A DNA stretch of 64,000 nucleotides from an uncultured Bacteroidales bacterium (lineage in GTDB: Bacteria > Bacteroidota > Bacteroidia > Bacteroidales > Paludibacteraceae), in NCBI GenBank assembly GCA_902784585.1, contig CACZVM010000005.1, positions 1-64,000 on the forward strand. Direction: 5' to 3'. Below the pieces are notes generated by a model. It had not been told where the DNA came from. It was given only the letters and a program-made list of their open reading frames with translations, and searched no databases. Made by a program: the position numbers and the translations under genes. Within the stretch, counting starts at the first letter, position 1. The number at the start of each line of letters is the position of its first letter. Below are positions 8,138 through 18,301 of this stretch, in pieces.

Positions 8138-9094
8138 ATGGAGGAAACAAATCAGTATAAGGTGTTTGCCGGTTCAAAGGGCGAGGCCTTGGCTCAACGT
8201 ATCTGTGAGAAGCTGGGCTGCCAACTCGGCAAACTGCATATCGACCGTTTTTCTGACGGAGAGTTCTGTACCTATTTTGAGGAGTCGGTTCGTGGACAAT
8301 CGGTTTATCTGGTACAAGCTACATGCCCCAGCAGCGACAACCTCATGGAGTTGCTCCTGATGATTGATGCCGCCAAGCGTGCCAGTGCCTACAAGGTCAT
8401 CGCCGTCATCCCGTATTTCGGTTGGGCGCGTCAGGATCGTAAGGACAAGCCGCGTGTCTCCATCGGAGCCAAACTGGTGGCAAACATGTTGCAGACGGCC
8501 GGAGCTGATCGTGTCATCACGGTCGACTTGCATGCCGACCAGATTCAGGGATTCTTTGATATTCCGGTGGATCATATCTACGGCTCAAACGTGCTGGCTC
8601 CGTATATAGCAGGGCTGAACCTCAAGAAACTCATTGTCGCTTCGCCGGATGTAGGCGGTTCCAAACGTGCTTCCAATTTCGCCAAGAAGCTGCATAGCAT
8701 GACGGATCGCGAGGTGCCGATGGTCATCTGCTATAAGAATAGGCCGGACTTCAACAAGGTATCCGAGATACGCGTATTGGGCGACGTGTATGGCAAGGAT
8801 GTCGTGATCGTAGATGACATAGCGGATACCGCAGGTACGCTCTGCAAGGCGGCAGAAGTGATGACCAGTGCCGGAGCCAAGAGTGTGCGTGCAGTGGTAA
8901 CCCATGGAGTACTCAGCGGTAATGCCATGGAGAATATTGAGAACAGTACGTTGGAGGAACTGGTTTGCACCGATTCTATTCCAAAGGATGTGCATTGCTC
9001 TAAGATACATGTGGAGAGTCTGGCAGGGCCTATTGCGCAGACCATCCGTGCCATCCAGAGCCATACCAGCGTCAGCGAAATGAACGTCAAATGA
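8138..9094 (+). CDS. prs: Ribose-phosphate pyrophosphokinase (PRPP synthetase)
   Basis: Prs makes PRPP from ribose 5-phosphate and ATP, the precursor for purines, pyrimidines, NAD, histidine and tryptophan. The 318 residues match the family length. Visible motifs are YFGWARQDRKDKPR (flexible loop and ATP site), VDLHADQIQGFFD, and the PRPP-binding loop VVIVDDIADTAGTL. The start (ATG 8138) matches the family N-terminus. Its stop overlaps the start of the M28 gene (ATGA at 9091-9094), which implies translational coupling. Confidence 0.97.
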   Translation: MEETNQYKVFAGSKGEALAQRICEKLGCQLGKLHIDRFSDGEFCTYFEESVRGQSVYLVQATCPSSDNLMELLLMIDAAKRASAYKVIAVIPYFGWARQDRKDKPRVSIGAKLVANMLQTAGADRVITVDLHADQIQGFFDIPVDHIYGSNVLAPYIAGLNLKKLIVASPDVGGSKRASNFAKKLHSMTDREVPMVICYKNRPDFNKVSEIRVLGDVYGKDVVIVDDIADTAGTLCKAAEVMTSAGAKSVRAVVTHGVLSGNAMENIENSTLEELVCTDSIPKDVHCSKIHVESLAGPIAQTIRAIQSHTSVSEMNVK

Positions 9095-10065
9095 TATTGA
9101 ATAAAAAGAATCTGTATATGCTAGGCTGTCTGGTTATGCTGGTCGGCCTAGTTTCTTGTAATAAGAAAGCGCCAATGGTGGATCGGCCGGCTTTCTCGTC
9201 CGACAGCGCATATGTCTTCATAGAACGCCAGATGGCATTTGGTCCGCGAGTACCCAACAGTGCGGCGCACATGCAGTGCGCGGTATGGCTGATCGAGCAG
9301 TTGCGTAGTTATGGGGCGGAAGTGGAGTTGCAGAAAGGGTATATGCCCGACTATCGCGGTAATATGCAGCAGATATATAATATCATCGGCCATTTTGCTG
9401 CGGCTGACTCTAGCGCGCGCCCGCGTATTCTTTTAGGTGCACACTACGACACACGCCCATGGTGTGACGAAGAACCGCAGTACTCCGATCGCTACTACAA
9501 TGTGCCTGGAGCCAACGATGGTGCCAGCGGAGTAGGTGTACTGCTGGAAGTGGCCCGTCAACTCTCGCTTGGCGAACGCCGCACACCGGTGGATATCATC
9601 TTCTTTGATTGCGAAGATGGCGGTACACCGCGCTTCTTTACCGGAGAGGAACGTGAAGACACCTGGTGTCTGGGGTCACAACTATGGGCAACTAATCATG
9701 TGCAGAAGGCCGGACCCGCTTACCAATTCGGTATCATCCTCGACATGGTGGGGGCACCCGATGCCAGTTTTCCCAAGGAGATGTTCTCCACTCAGTATGC
9801 TGCCAACTATCAGCAGCAGATCTGGCGAATGGCCGAACAACTCGGTTATGGCGCGATGTTCACCACGCAGCAATCGTATCCTATCACGGACGATCACTAT
9901 TATATCAATACGCTGGCGGGTATTCCGTGTGTGGATATCATCCATTACGACATCCGTAATGCCACCGGTTTTCCGGCTTGGTGGCATACACGCCAGGACG
10001 ACATGAGAAATATCTCCCGCTCTACACTACAGGCCGTAGGCGAGGTGGTGATGTCGCAACTCTAA
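9091..10065 (+). CDS. M28-family lipoprotein, glutaminyl-peptide cyclotransferase-like
   Basis: This 324-aa zinc hydrolase fold protein has a lipoprotein signal (lipobox LVSC, Cys about 23), so it is probably anchored to an envelope membrane. Zinc ligands typical of M28 and glutaminyl cyclases are visible: LGAHYDTRPW, GANDGASGVG, FDCEDGG, and a C-terminal histidine in FPAWWHTRQDD. The WWHT region and spacing resemble glutaminyl cyclase, which turns N-terminal Gln of secreted proteins into pyroglutamate. That would suit proteins exported past a signal peptidase that exposes Gln, but an aminopeptidase cannot be excluded. It ends facing the NadR-like gene, with the two stop codons overlapping (10062-10065). 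Confidence 0.88.
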   Translation: MILNKKNLYMLGCLVMLVGLVSCNKKAPMVDRPAFSSDSAYVFIERQMAFGPRVPNSAAHMQCAVWLIEQLRSYGAEVELQKGYMPDYRGNMQQIYNIIGHFAAADSSARPRILLGAHYDTRPWCDEEPQYSDRYYNVPGANDGASGVGVLLEVARQLSLGERRTPVDIIFFDCEDGGTPRFFTGEEREDTWCLGSQLWATNHVQKAGPAYQFGIILDMVGAPDASFPKEMFSTQYAANYQQQIWRMAEQLGYGAMFTTQQSYPITDDHYYINTLAGIPCVDIIHYDIRNATGFPAWWHTRQDDMRNISRSTLQAVGEVVMSQL

Positions 10066-10520
10066 GAATGGCGGATGATATAATAGGGAATACCTAACTC
10101 CCGAATCTCTTTTTCGTAACGATTGAACAGTTCCTGCCGAATGGCATCTGAACCGTTCGATCGTGCTGCGTCAGCTTGCCATGGGATATCCGGCAGACAG
10201 AGCAGATACAAGTCCATCGGATATGTCCGTATAGCTGTTTCCAACCACTCGGGTACGCTGTGGAAAGCATAGTCAAACCACACTTTCGTTATAATCAGTT
10301 CGGTGTCGAAGATCCATAATCCTTCGGCTGCTTCTGCCAATTCGTCTATTTGCTTTTGGGCTATTCGGCAGAGCTCATCCCAACTGACCTCCGTTGTTCC
10401 TTTCTGCTCGACAAACGTACGTGCATATTCCTGCACAAATTTCCCGCCCAGGCGCGTAGCTATCGCCTGGGCCAGTGTGCTCTTGCCTGTCGATTCCGGA
10501 CCGATAATGCCTATTCTCAT
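10062..10520 (-). CDS. NadR-like AAA ATPase / nucleoside kinase domain protein
   Basis: This 152-aa P-loop protein has Walker A GPESTGKST (residues 7-15), the EYAR segment following it, and a second acidic strand IFDTELIITKVW. It resembles the kinase domain of NadR (ribosylnicotinamide kinase), but the NadR DNA-binding and adenylyltransferase domains are absent. Such single-domain proteins are usually assigned to NAD salvage; the true substrate is unproven. The start ATG (10520) overlaps the sprA stop by 4 bases, so it is translationally coupled to sprA although the two share no obvious function. Confidence 0.85.
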   Translation of the reverse strand: MRIGIIGPESTGKSTLAQAIATRLGGKFVQEYARTFVEQKGTTEVSWDELCRIAQKQIDELAEAAEGLWIFDTELIITKVWFDYAFHSVPEWLETAIRTYPMDLYLLCLPDIPWQADAARSNGSDAIRQELFNRYEKEIRELGIPYYIIRHS

Positions 10521-13500
10521 CGTGTCAGCATCAGTTTGATGTTCAGACCGACATTATCTGCCTTGATGGGATAACTGTTGGACATGAGCGGCGTAGTACC
10601 CTGATGGTCGTAGAAGAGCTGCAGGTTGATCTTCTGGCTCAGCACATAGTCTGCCGAGATCTTGATGGTGAAGACCTTGTTACCCGACGAAGCCTGCGAT
10701 ATGTTGGCAGCCTGATCTTCCGGACGTGATGAGGGCGGTATCTTGCGCAGTAGCATCTTCACGTCTTTGTAGGAGATATCTAGTTGCAGTTTCAGGTCGT
10801 TGCTTACTTTCTTCTGTCCGCCGTCTTTCTTCTTGGCAATGAAGCTGAGGTTCTTGACGGTATAGCCTGCTCCGAGTACAAACTCGTTGGTGTGTCCTTC
10901 CGTCAGTTGCACACTCGTTATGTTGAGCGCCAAGTTACGTTGTTTGCGATACTCTGCCTTGAAGGATAGCGAGTTCTTCATCGTCATGTTCAGACCTATC
11001 AGCGGTGCGAAGGCTTCCGTCAGGGTGACGTTGCTGATGTCGTACGCCGAACTCGGCATCGGCTTGTCGGGGTTGGTCACGTCGCGTACGAAACCTATTT
11101 GTTTGTTGTTGCCGTCTGCACCTACCCAGGTGGAGTAACTGCCGAACGAACCGATGGCATACTTACATGTATAGGCATGAGTCAGCGTGACAGACTTGAA
11201 GTGATCGCGCATCCATGGGAGACGACCCAGACCGTCATAGGTGATCGACCAGTTAGGTATGATCTGCAGCAGTCCCAGGAACGGGTTCATGCTGATGCTG
11301 TAGATATCGCGTCCCGTATATGCCGCCAGGAAGGCCGGCACAAGTACGTCGGATGAGCTGCGGCTGACTTGGCCGTGCTTGTTCGGGTCGTAGACGGTAC
11401 CTTCTGGTATGTTACTCAAGAATCCCTTGGACGGCAGTATGATGCCGGTGTACTGACCCTGCACACGATCACGCATGATATCAATGTACTCCAGGAAGCG
11501 ATCGTAAGCTGAGTTGGAGAAATTCTCCTCCTGGCTACCTACGCGACTGAAAAGCGTAGCGAGTCCACACTGGGTGATGTTGAACGAACCCGTCATGGTT
11601 TCCTGCAGGTAATCATAACTGTAGATGATCGAGGTCGACTGCGCGTAGTAGCGTTTGCCGTTTAGTTGTACCTTCAGTCCCGGTAGGGGTTCCAGTGTCA
11701 GTTTGATATCCAGATCGGAGGTATGGGCCTTGGTGGCCGGTTGGATGATCGTCGTATCGCCGGATAGCCAGCCGCGCTCTTTGGCGCGTTCTACCATGTT
11801 ATCCGGGATGAAGCCGAAGGCGAAGTCGAAGCCCGGCGCATACGAACCGTTCACTTTCCTTTGTCCCATGAAGCCTGCTTCGGGTGCGAAGCCCGGTAGC
11901 GTCATTGAGTTCGTCTCGCGGTAGGTTACTTGTATGCGTCGCAACATTGTACCTACATAAGCGAACATGTCGCCGGTTATCTGTGCCGGAGTGCGCTCGT
12001 TGGGATCACGAGTAGCCACGGTGATGGTGGCCTTTTCGCAGTTGGCCTTCGGTGTGACAGTCACCTTGGTGTTGCCGTTCGCTTTGAACGATACGGGGAT
12101 GGCTTTACCGGTGGAGTCGGCCACGGTGACGCGGATCAACTCGCTGTTCAGGCGGTGGGTGAGTTCTACGGCCTCGCCTTGATGCAGGGCGATTGTCTGA
12201 GTGTAGGTCTTCGGTTTGAACTGTCGGCGCGAACCCCGTCCGCCGTAGATGGAAGTTATCTGTTTCCAGTATTTGGATCGGCCGTACCAGGTCTCCAGGT
12301 TGATGCCTCCGTCCACCTGCCAGGTCTGGGTGCTGCTGACGGTGTTACCGCGGTCTTCGCCGTTGGAGCTCGCTGCGGTACGGTTCCAGTTGTAGTTGGC
12401 GTTATACGATGCGTTGGCACTCAGTGCATCCAAGTACGGCACACGGTTGAACGGTACGTTCCAGCTGGCGGTGAACACCTGTTGGTAACTATATGGTCGG
12501 CCGAAGTGTGCCAGCGAACGCTTGATAGTGTCTTTCCATGCCTCGTATTTTTCGTGGTTGAACTCCGGATCGAAATACTTGCCGTTCAGTATCTCAGGCG
12601 TGTACTTACCCTCGTCGATGATAGCGTTCATAGCCGACTGGAATGAGAACTTCATGTTCTTGGTTAGGTCGTATTTGATATCGACTTGCCGATCCCATGT
12701 GAAGTCCTTGCTATAGGTCAGATCCATCGCCTCACTTGACGCACCCGCCAGATCGCGCATCTTCATGTGACTGAACGTACGGTGCATATTGGTACGGAAA
12801 GCCCACGACTGCGGCAGGTAGTAGAAGTTCATCTCCTTGAGCAGTTTCACTTTCTGAACTTTCTGTACCTTTGCGAACGGTTCCCACGGCTTGGGGTTGA
12901 AATTGTAGGTATACTGGAACGAACCCTTATGGTCGGTAGTATAGTTGGTCTCCATCTCCGGCGAACGCTCCGACTGCTTGTTGAACGATGCCGAGATAGA
13001 GAAGTTAGCCGGATCGACGCAGAGGTCTCGCTTCTTGGTGTAGTGGTGGTCGAGTTTCATGTTCGTCACGGAGAACGAAGTGGACTCCTGGACCGTGTTC
13101 GCCATCGCTTTGATGGAGTCTTTCTCATGCTTGGTGTCGTAGGTGCTGAGGGTCTCCGACAATTTGATATCCGTATCCAGCGGGTCGTATTCCGGACTGG
13201 TTGTCTCTTTGCTGTAGGCTACGTACACAGGTATCTGCAGTTTGGCCTGTTCGGGGAATAGACGTCCTACTTCCATCGCGGCACTGACACTCATCTGATA
13301 GAAGTTATCCATATTGCGATCCAGCACGTTCGATTCGATTGAACCGTACCCCGCTGTCTCCAGTCGTCCGGCCACATTAACTTGCGCGATATCGCTGATG
13401 CCCAGCGCTACGTTCGCCATCGCAGCCACACCGCCTTTCTCGTTAAACTGACTCAGGCGCAACTCGTTGACCCATACTTCGCCGCTGGCTTCGTGCTGAC

Positions 13501-16500
13501 CGTTGTTGCGCACACCGATCATGATCGAGGCTACGTCTTCCAGGGTCGGGTTGCCGAGCACGGTAATCTTATTTTGCGGCTTGCCGGAGTCCTCGTCATA
13601 GATGACGTAAGGGATGGTGTTGCTCACACCCGGATTACCGCTGTTGCGGGCTTTATTGCGGGCTGTCTTCGCCTTGGTAAATACGGATAGTGCGAAGTCG
13701 AACATGTTCTCCTCAGGCCATACCTTCAGTCGGTCGGCTTCGTTGTTGTTGTTATATTGTCCGGGCTGCGTCAGTTGCAGCGGGATCTCATATTCGTAGT
13801 AGTTGTTCTTCAGGTCTGAACCCAGACGGATGAAGCACGTGAGGTCGCCGTCTTTCAGTCGCGGATCTACGGCAGTCATCTGTTCGGCATGGACGAACAT
13901 CTGCAGTTTCTTGTATTGTCGCATGTCGTAGCCCGTGTTCTTGTACATCGCGCGAGCATCGTGCGGACTCAGGTTCATCACGCGCATCACCATCGCTTGT
14001 TCGTTCTGCGCAATCAGCTGTGCCTGACCCGGGTCAGTCTGTCGGCTCACACCCGGCGGCAGCACATAGTTGACAGGAGTACGTGTACTGTTCTCTTCGA
14101 TGTTGACAGTCTGCACATTGATAGATGCACCTGTGTTGACAGCTGTGCCTATCGGAGCCAGATCGCGCGTGTACTGACGCCATTCGCCGCGAACGAGGTC
14201 GAGTGTAGCCAGACGCAGGTGTGTCTCGTGAGAACAGCCGGTCATGTAGATACGCATGAAGCGTATTGACTTCCAGTTGCGGATAGAACCGATCTTCTGC
14301 ACATTGGCGCTGTCGCCGCGCAGTGGAATCTTGAATTGATACCAGGTCACCTCTTCTGTTTGGCCGTTGATAAGCGTCACTTTCGACACCTTCTTCTCGG
14401 TGATGTTCTGCTTGCCTACGTCCAGGAGGTCGGGTCGCAAGAGAATACGATACTGATAGTATTTCTCGTATTCGTTGAGGGTGTTGTCTTGGTTGATATC
14501 TTCTATATCCGGAATCATTGTGGCGGCCGTACCGTAACTCTCCGTCTGCTGCTCTGTGGCGGGCGAGTTGCCCTCCGTACCGTTGTAGTGCTTGTAGCGA
14601 TTCAGGATAGTCGTTTCCTCTTCGTCGAAGTCCGAGCCGCGGTAATAATGATAGTTATCGCCGGCGGGATCGTTACGCGGCGAGAAGCGATCGTCAGCCC
14701 AGCTGTTCCATACGGTAGGCGTCACTTTGCCCTGCAGTTCGTTGAGGTATTGGCTGTAGGCGGGCCAACTCATCTCCTGCTCGGTGCTCAGGCCGTTCAG
14801 ACCCACGTCTTGTTTGGCACGTGAACCGCCCTCGTTGCTGAAGGCCACGGTGGTGGAGGTGGTTCGTGGTACGTATCCCCAGATGGTACTATCCACGCGA
14901 CCCTTGTCGTTGTCGGATATAGGCAGGCCGTGCTCAAAGGCTTTTTTGCCGTCGCGCAGGATGTCTTCACTCACGTCACCCAGGTTGATATACATCTCGC
15001 CCTCGTATCCGTCGGGGTTGGTGTGACGCGGATCCATCAGCCAGAACTCGATATACTCGATGTTGGCTTTCTCAAAATCCGTGTTATCCAGGCGGCGCAT
15101 CATACCACCCCAGCGTTTCTTCGGGTTGGTCATCTTACCGTCGGTTCCTATCTCGCTGGAACTGATGTTATATTGTCCGCGCTCTTCAGGATAGAATGAC
15201 AGGTTGAGTACGGACAGTTTGGTATCTACGTTGGTGGCCTCTTGACGGTTGGGATATATCTCGTCCTGATAGACGATACGCGTGCGGTGGTCACTCATCG
15301 CATTGGGGTCATTCTTGATATACGCCGGTGTGTTCGACTGCGGGTAACCGAAGATAGGATCCACCGTGTACCAGCTCAACAGGGCTCGGTTCTTGTTATA
15401 ATCAATCTTGTTGATCTGATTCGACTCTTCGAATACTTTCGGTGTAGAGGCAAGGAACCAGTAGCTGGGATAGTGCACGTCGATGTTGGTAGTGGTGTTC
15501 TCAAAGTCATCGATATACGCCGTACCTGCTGCACCCACGTCGCGTGTGTGACCCGGGATCAGGTGAGCAAATTCCGCATTGATCTGGAACGTAGACGGGG
15601 CGGTGGCGGTCATCCATGGAATCTTGTCGATTGCGTTGGTCAGCCATTGCATCTCTGTCTTCCAGCTACCGTTAATACCCCATATGGTGTTAGCCAGCGG
15701 CTCCGAACCTGTGGTTACTTTGGTCGTCAGCGGTCGTTCACGCATGTGCATGATCGTTCCGCCCAGAATCAGGTCTTTGGTGAATTCGTATTCGATATGT
15801 GCGCCGAAGAGGCTCTTGCGCTGCATCGAGAACGTACTTTGGTTCTCCAACTTGACATCCACGTTCGCACCCGACTCCAGGATCGACTGATTCAATATCG
15901 TTACCGTACCCATGGTGTAGTCCACGGTATAATCCACGTTCTCGATCAAGGTGGCACCGCCGGCTGTGACGGTGACGCTGCCTCGCGGTACGTTCATCGC
16001 ATTCAGGCGTATCTCACTGCCGTTCGTGCCCTTGTATTTACCCGTTAAGCGGAACTTGTTCTTCTCGCTCAATTCTTGCGCTACCACCAGCGTGGAGTCG
16101 TACAACTCCGGATAACAGTATTTCTTGATCAGCGTCGAGTCGTCGCCAAACAGTGAGGCAAGATGTTCGCCGAAGGGTTCCAGTTCAGGGAAGATTATCT
16201 TGCCGCTGGAGGAATAGACAGTCAGGCCCTCTATCCAGTCGAAGCGTCCGTCGGGACTGGCGTTGTGCATTTGGTCCAGTCGGTCGAGGTTCATCACACG
16301 CAGCAGTTGCTTGCCGCTGATGGGTCCTTCGCTGATATATTGTACGTCCGTACCTACCGAGTCGTTGCGGTAGGTCACGTAGAGTTCAAATTTCTCTTGG
16401 TTCACACTGGTGGCACCGAGAGCGTAGATGTTTTTCATCATCAGGTCCCATGTGCCGTAACTGAACTCTGCCTTCTTCCGACCGATCATCTTGCCGTTGA

Positions 16501-18289
16501 TGATCTGTTGTCTTCTCTCTTGCTCTCGTGCAGTGGTGGGGTCGTTGGGAGCGTTGCCGCTACTCTTAATCATCTTCAGCGCTAAGGCGTTGGGGGCTCG
16601 TAGTTCGTCATTACCGTCTGTAGAGAACTCACCGACTTGATAGACACGACCGTTATAGGTATATTCATATGCCACCGCCAGCACCTCGTCCTGGTTGAGC
16701 GCACTCTTGAGAGATATATAGCCCAACGTACTGTTGAGCGTATATTCGCTGCTGGTCAGCAGTCGTGCCGACTCTATCTTCTCATAGTCAATGCCGCCCT
16801 GAAGTGAATCAGGGGGAGCGGAATAATCCCTTACCGCTTCAAGAGCAATGCTGGTTTGATCTATTTTTCGGAAGTCCGGAGCATCACGGCGAAGAGTTGC
16901 ATAAAGATCGTTTGTGTTGTTGTCAGGTGGAGTGTTTATGACACCGCCCCAATTCATGCGTGAGTGCTCTTTCCTCTCACCCAGATCCGCGAAGGCTACG
17001 ATGTTACGTGCCTGGTCGTAGGTGCCGCGTTTGTTGGTCACCCATACCTCAATCTTATTGATCTGCACGCCACTGGCCACGTACGGCACACTGGCCATCG
17101 CTGCTTCGTATTTCTCGCGGAAGAAATGGCTGAGGAAGAAATGACGGTTCTCGTCGTAGTTGTCACCACTGATGTCATAGCGTGTCAACTGTGCACCGCC
17201 CTTACTGCTCACCGTTTGTGCACTACTGTTCTGCTGACTCACCAGGGCTTGGATCTTCAGTTTGCCGAACTTCAGGTTGGTCTTGATACCGAACAGCGCC
17301 TTGCTGCCGCGGATGAGCGAACTGGGCAGATCCATCGTCACGTTACCAGCCTCCAGACTTTGGATGATGTCATCCTCCTCACCTTTATAACTGAGTTTGA
17401 GGTTGGTCTGGTCAAACGAGAAACTGGCCTCGGTGTTGTAACTGAGGTTGAAGTTGAGTTTCTGACCTACCTTACCTTGTATGCTGGCTTGTATCTTCTC
17501 GTCGAAGTCGAAGATATTGTTGTTTCTTGCACGCGGAGTGAGCGAAGGGTTGGCGATGTATTGATGTTTGAATCCGAAGAGCAGTTCGGCCGACCCTTGC
17601 ATCTTCAGTTGTACACCGCCCGGACCGAACACTTTGTCGGCCGGACCGATGTTGAACTTCATGTCAGTGATGTCGAACTTATTCTCGTTGTTATGTTCCA
17701 CCTCGCCTATTTTCTGTTGCCAGTAGCGCTGCATCAGTTGCCGTTCGGCGTACTGGTTATACTCCTCTTGCGTGAGCATATATGGGGTGGAGATGTCGGT
17801 GTCGCCTATCTTCGTACGGATGATATAGAAGCCGCCATCCGGATCATATTCCACGCTGGTGGTCACGTTGTCCGGATCTTTGAGGTCCAGGCTGCTTTGC
17901 GGTTGGGTCAACTCGCCGTAGTTGCGGAGACCCAGTTGCTTGACGCGGGTGGGAGCCCAGAGCGCACTGTCGGTCAGGGTGATCGTGCTGGCCACCTGTT
18001 CCGGTGTGATGATGCTGTCGTTGTCCATGGCGGCTCTCGCAGCTTTTGCTGCTTCTTCGCGCTGACGCTGACGCTCTTCTCGTTCCTTGGCCGCCTGTGC
18101 CTCTTTGGCTTCTTGCTCCTGCTTGGCTTTCTTCTCTGCCTCCTTACGCGCTTTCTCTTCCGCCACCAGCTCTTTCAGTGTCTTAGGCTTCGTTCTCTCC
18201 TGAGCATGAGCCATCTCTACTGCCATAGGCAGCAGCATAAGCAGAATGAATATGTAGCAATAACGCTTAAGCAAGAAAAATCCTTTCAC
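10517..18289 (-). CDS. sprA: Type IX secretion outer-membrane translocon protein SprA (Sov)
   Basis: SprA forms the giant beta-barrel translocon of the type IX secretion system, which exports proteins with a C-terminal sorting domain across the outer membrane. The 2590-residue size is close to the family norm (about 2,400-2,600). It starts with a signal peptide (YIFILLMLLPMAVEMAHAQ) and then a charged, Glu/Lys/Ala-rich coiled stretch (about 35-95). Repeated SprA-type beta segments follow, for example DGGFYIIRTKIGDTDIS, and the C-terminus is of beta-barrel type (VGLNIKLMLTR). The start is a GTG at 18289; no in-frame ATG precedes the signal peptide. It lies 12 bases after ruvA, an order known in other Bacteroidales. 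Confidence 0.95.
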   Translation of the reverse strand: MKGFFLLKRYCYIFILLMLLPMAVEMAHAQERTKPKTLKELVAEEKARKEAEKKAKQEQEAKEAQAAKEREERQRQREEAAKAARAAMDNDSIITPEQVASTITLTDSALWAPTRVKQLGLRNYGELTQPQSSLDLKDPDNVTTSVEYDPDGGFYIIRTKIGDTDISTPYMLTQEEYNQYAERQLMQRYWQQKIGEVEHNNENKFDITDMKFNIGPADKVFGPGGVQLKMQGSAELLFGFKHQYIANPSLTPRARNNNIFDFDEKIQASIQGKVGQKLNFNLSYNTEASFSFDQTNLKLSYKGEEDDIIQSLEAGNVTMDLPSSLIRGSKALFGIKTNLKFGKLKIQALVSQQNSSAQTVSSKGGAQLTRYDISGDNYDENRHFFLSHFFREKYEAAMASVPYVASGVQINKIEVWVTNKRGTYDQARNIVAFADLGERKEHSRMNWGGVINTPPDNNTNDLYATLRRDAPDFRKIDQTSIALEAVRDYSAPPDSLQGGIDYEKIESARLLTSSEYTLNSTLGYISLKSALNQDEVLAVAYEYTYNGRVYQVGEFSTDGNDELRAPNALALKMIKSSGNAPNDPTTAREQERRQQIINGKMIGRKKAEFSYGTWDLMMKNIYALGATSVNQEKFELYVTYRNDSVGTDVQYISEGPISGKQLLRVMNLDRLDQMHNASPDGRFDWIEGLTVYSSSGKIIFPELEPFGEHLASLFGDDSTLIKKYCYPELYDSTLVVAQELSEKNKFRLTGKYKGTNGSEIRLNAMNVPRGSVTVTAGGATLIENVDYTVDYTMGTVTILNQSILESGANVDVKLENQSTFSMQRKSLFGAHIEYEFTKDLILGGTIMHMRERPLTTKVTTGSEPLANTIWGINGSWKTEMQWLTNAIDKIPWMTATAPSTFQINAEFAHLIPGHTRDVGAAGTAYIDDFENTTTNIDVHYPSYWFLASTPKVFEESNQINKIDYNKNRALLSWYTVDPIFGYPQSNTPAYIKNDPNAMSDHRTRIVYQDEIYPNRQEATNVDTKLSVLNLSFYPEERGQYNISSSEIGTDGKMTNPKKRWGGMMRRLDNTDFEKANIEYIEFWLMDPRHTNPDGYEGEMYINLGDVSEDILRDGKKAFEHGLPISDNDKGRVDSTIWGYVPRTTSTTVAFSNEGGSRAKQDVGLNGLSTEQEMSWPAYSQYLNELQGKVTPTVWNSWADDRFSPRNDPAGDNYHYYRGSDFDEEETTILNRYKHYNGTEGNSPATEQQTESYGTAATMIPDIEDINQDNTLNEYEKYYQYRILLRPDLLDVGKQNITEKKVSKVTLINGQTEEVTWYQFKIPLRGDSANVQKIGSIRNWKSIRFMRIYMTGCSHETHLRLATLDLVRGEWRQYTRDLAPIGTAVNTGASINVQTVNIEENSTRTPVNYVLPPGVSRQTDPGQAQLIAQNEQAMVMRVMNLSPHDARAMYKNTGYDMRQYKKLQMFVHAEQMTAVDPRLKDGDLTCFIRLGSDLKNNYYEYEIPLQLTQPGQYNNNNEADRLKVWPEENMFDFALSVFTKAKTARNKARNSGNPGVSNTIPYVIYDEDSGKPQNKITVLGNPTLEDVASIMIGVRNNGQHEASGEVWVNELRLSQFNEKGGVAAMANVALGISDIAQVNVAGRLETAGYGSIESNVLDRNMDNFYQMSVSAAMEVGRLFPEQAKLQIPVYVAYSKETTSPEYDPLDTDIKLSETLSTYDTKHEKDSIKAMANTVQESTSFSVTNMKLDHHYTKKRDLCVDPANFSISASFNKQSERSPEMETNYTTDHKGSFQYTYNFNPKPWEPFAKVQKVQKVKLLKEMNFYYLPQSWAFRTNMHRTFSHMKMRDLAGASSEAMDLTYSKDFTWDRQVDIKYDLTKNMKFSFQSAMNAIIDEGKYTPEILNGKYFDPEFNHEKYEAWKDTIKRSLAHFGRPYSYQQVFTASWNVPFNRVPYLDALSANASYNANYNWNRTAASSNGEDRGNTVSSTQTWQVDGGINLETWYGRSKYWKQITSIYGGRGSRRQFKPKTYTQTIALHQGEAVELTHRLNSELIRVTVADSTGKAIPVSFKANGNTKVTVTPKANCEKATITVATRDPNERTPAQITGDMFAYVGTMLRRIQVTYRETNSMTLPGFAPEAGFMGQRKVNGSYAPGFDFAFGFIPDNMVERAKERGWLSGDTTIIQPATKAHTSDLDIKLTLEPLPGLKVQLNGKRYYAQSTSIIYSYDYLQETMTGSFNITQCGLATLFSRVGSQEENFSNSAYDRFLEYIDIMRDRVQGQYTGIILPSKGFLSNIPEGTVYDPNKHGQVSRSSSDVLVPAFLAAYTGRDIYSISMNPFLGLLQIIPNWSITYDGLGRLPWMRDHFKSVTLTHAYTCKYAIGSFGSYSTWVGADGNNKQIGFVRDVTNPDKPMPSSAYDISNVTLTEAFAPLIGLNMTMKNSLSFKAEYRKQRNLALNITSVQLTEGHTNEFVLGAGYTVKNLSFIAKKKDGGQKKVSNDLKLQLDISYKDVKMLLRKIPPSSRPEDQAANISQASSGNKVFTIKISADYVLSQKINLQLFYDHQGTTPLMSNSYPIKADNVGLNIKLMLTR

Positions 18290-18301
18290 CTTTCATCTTT
18301 C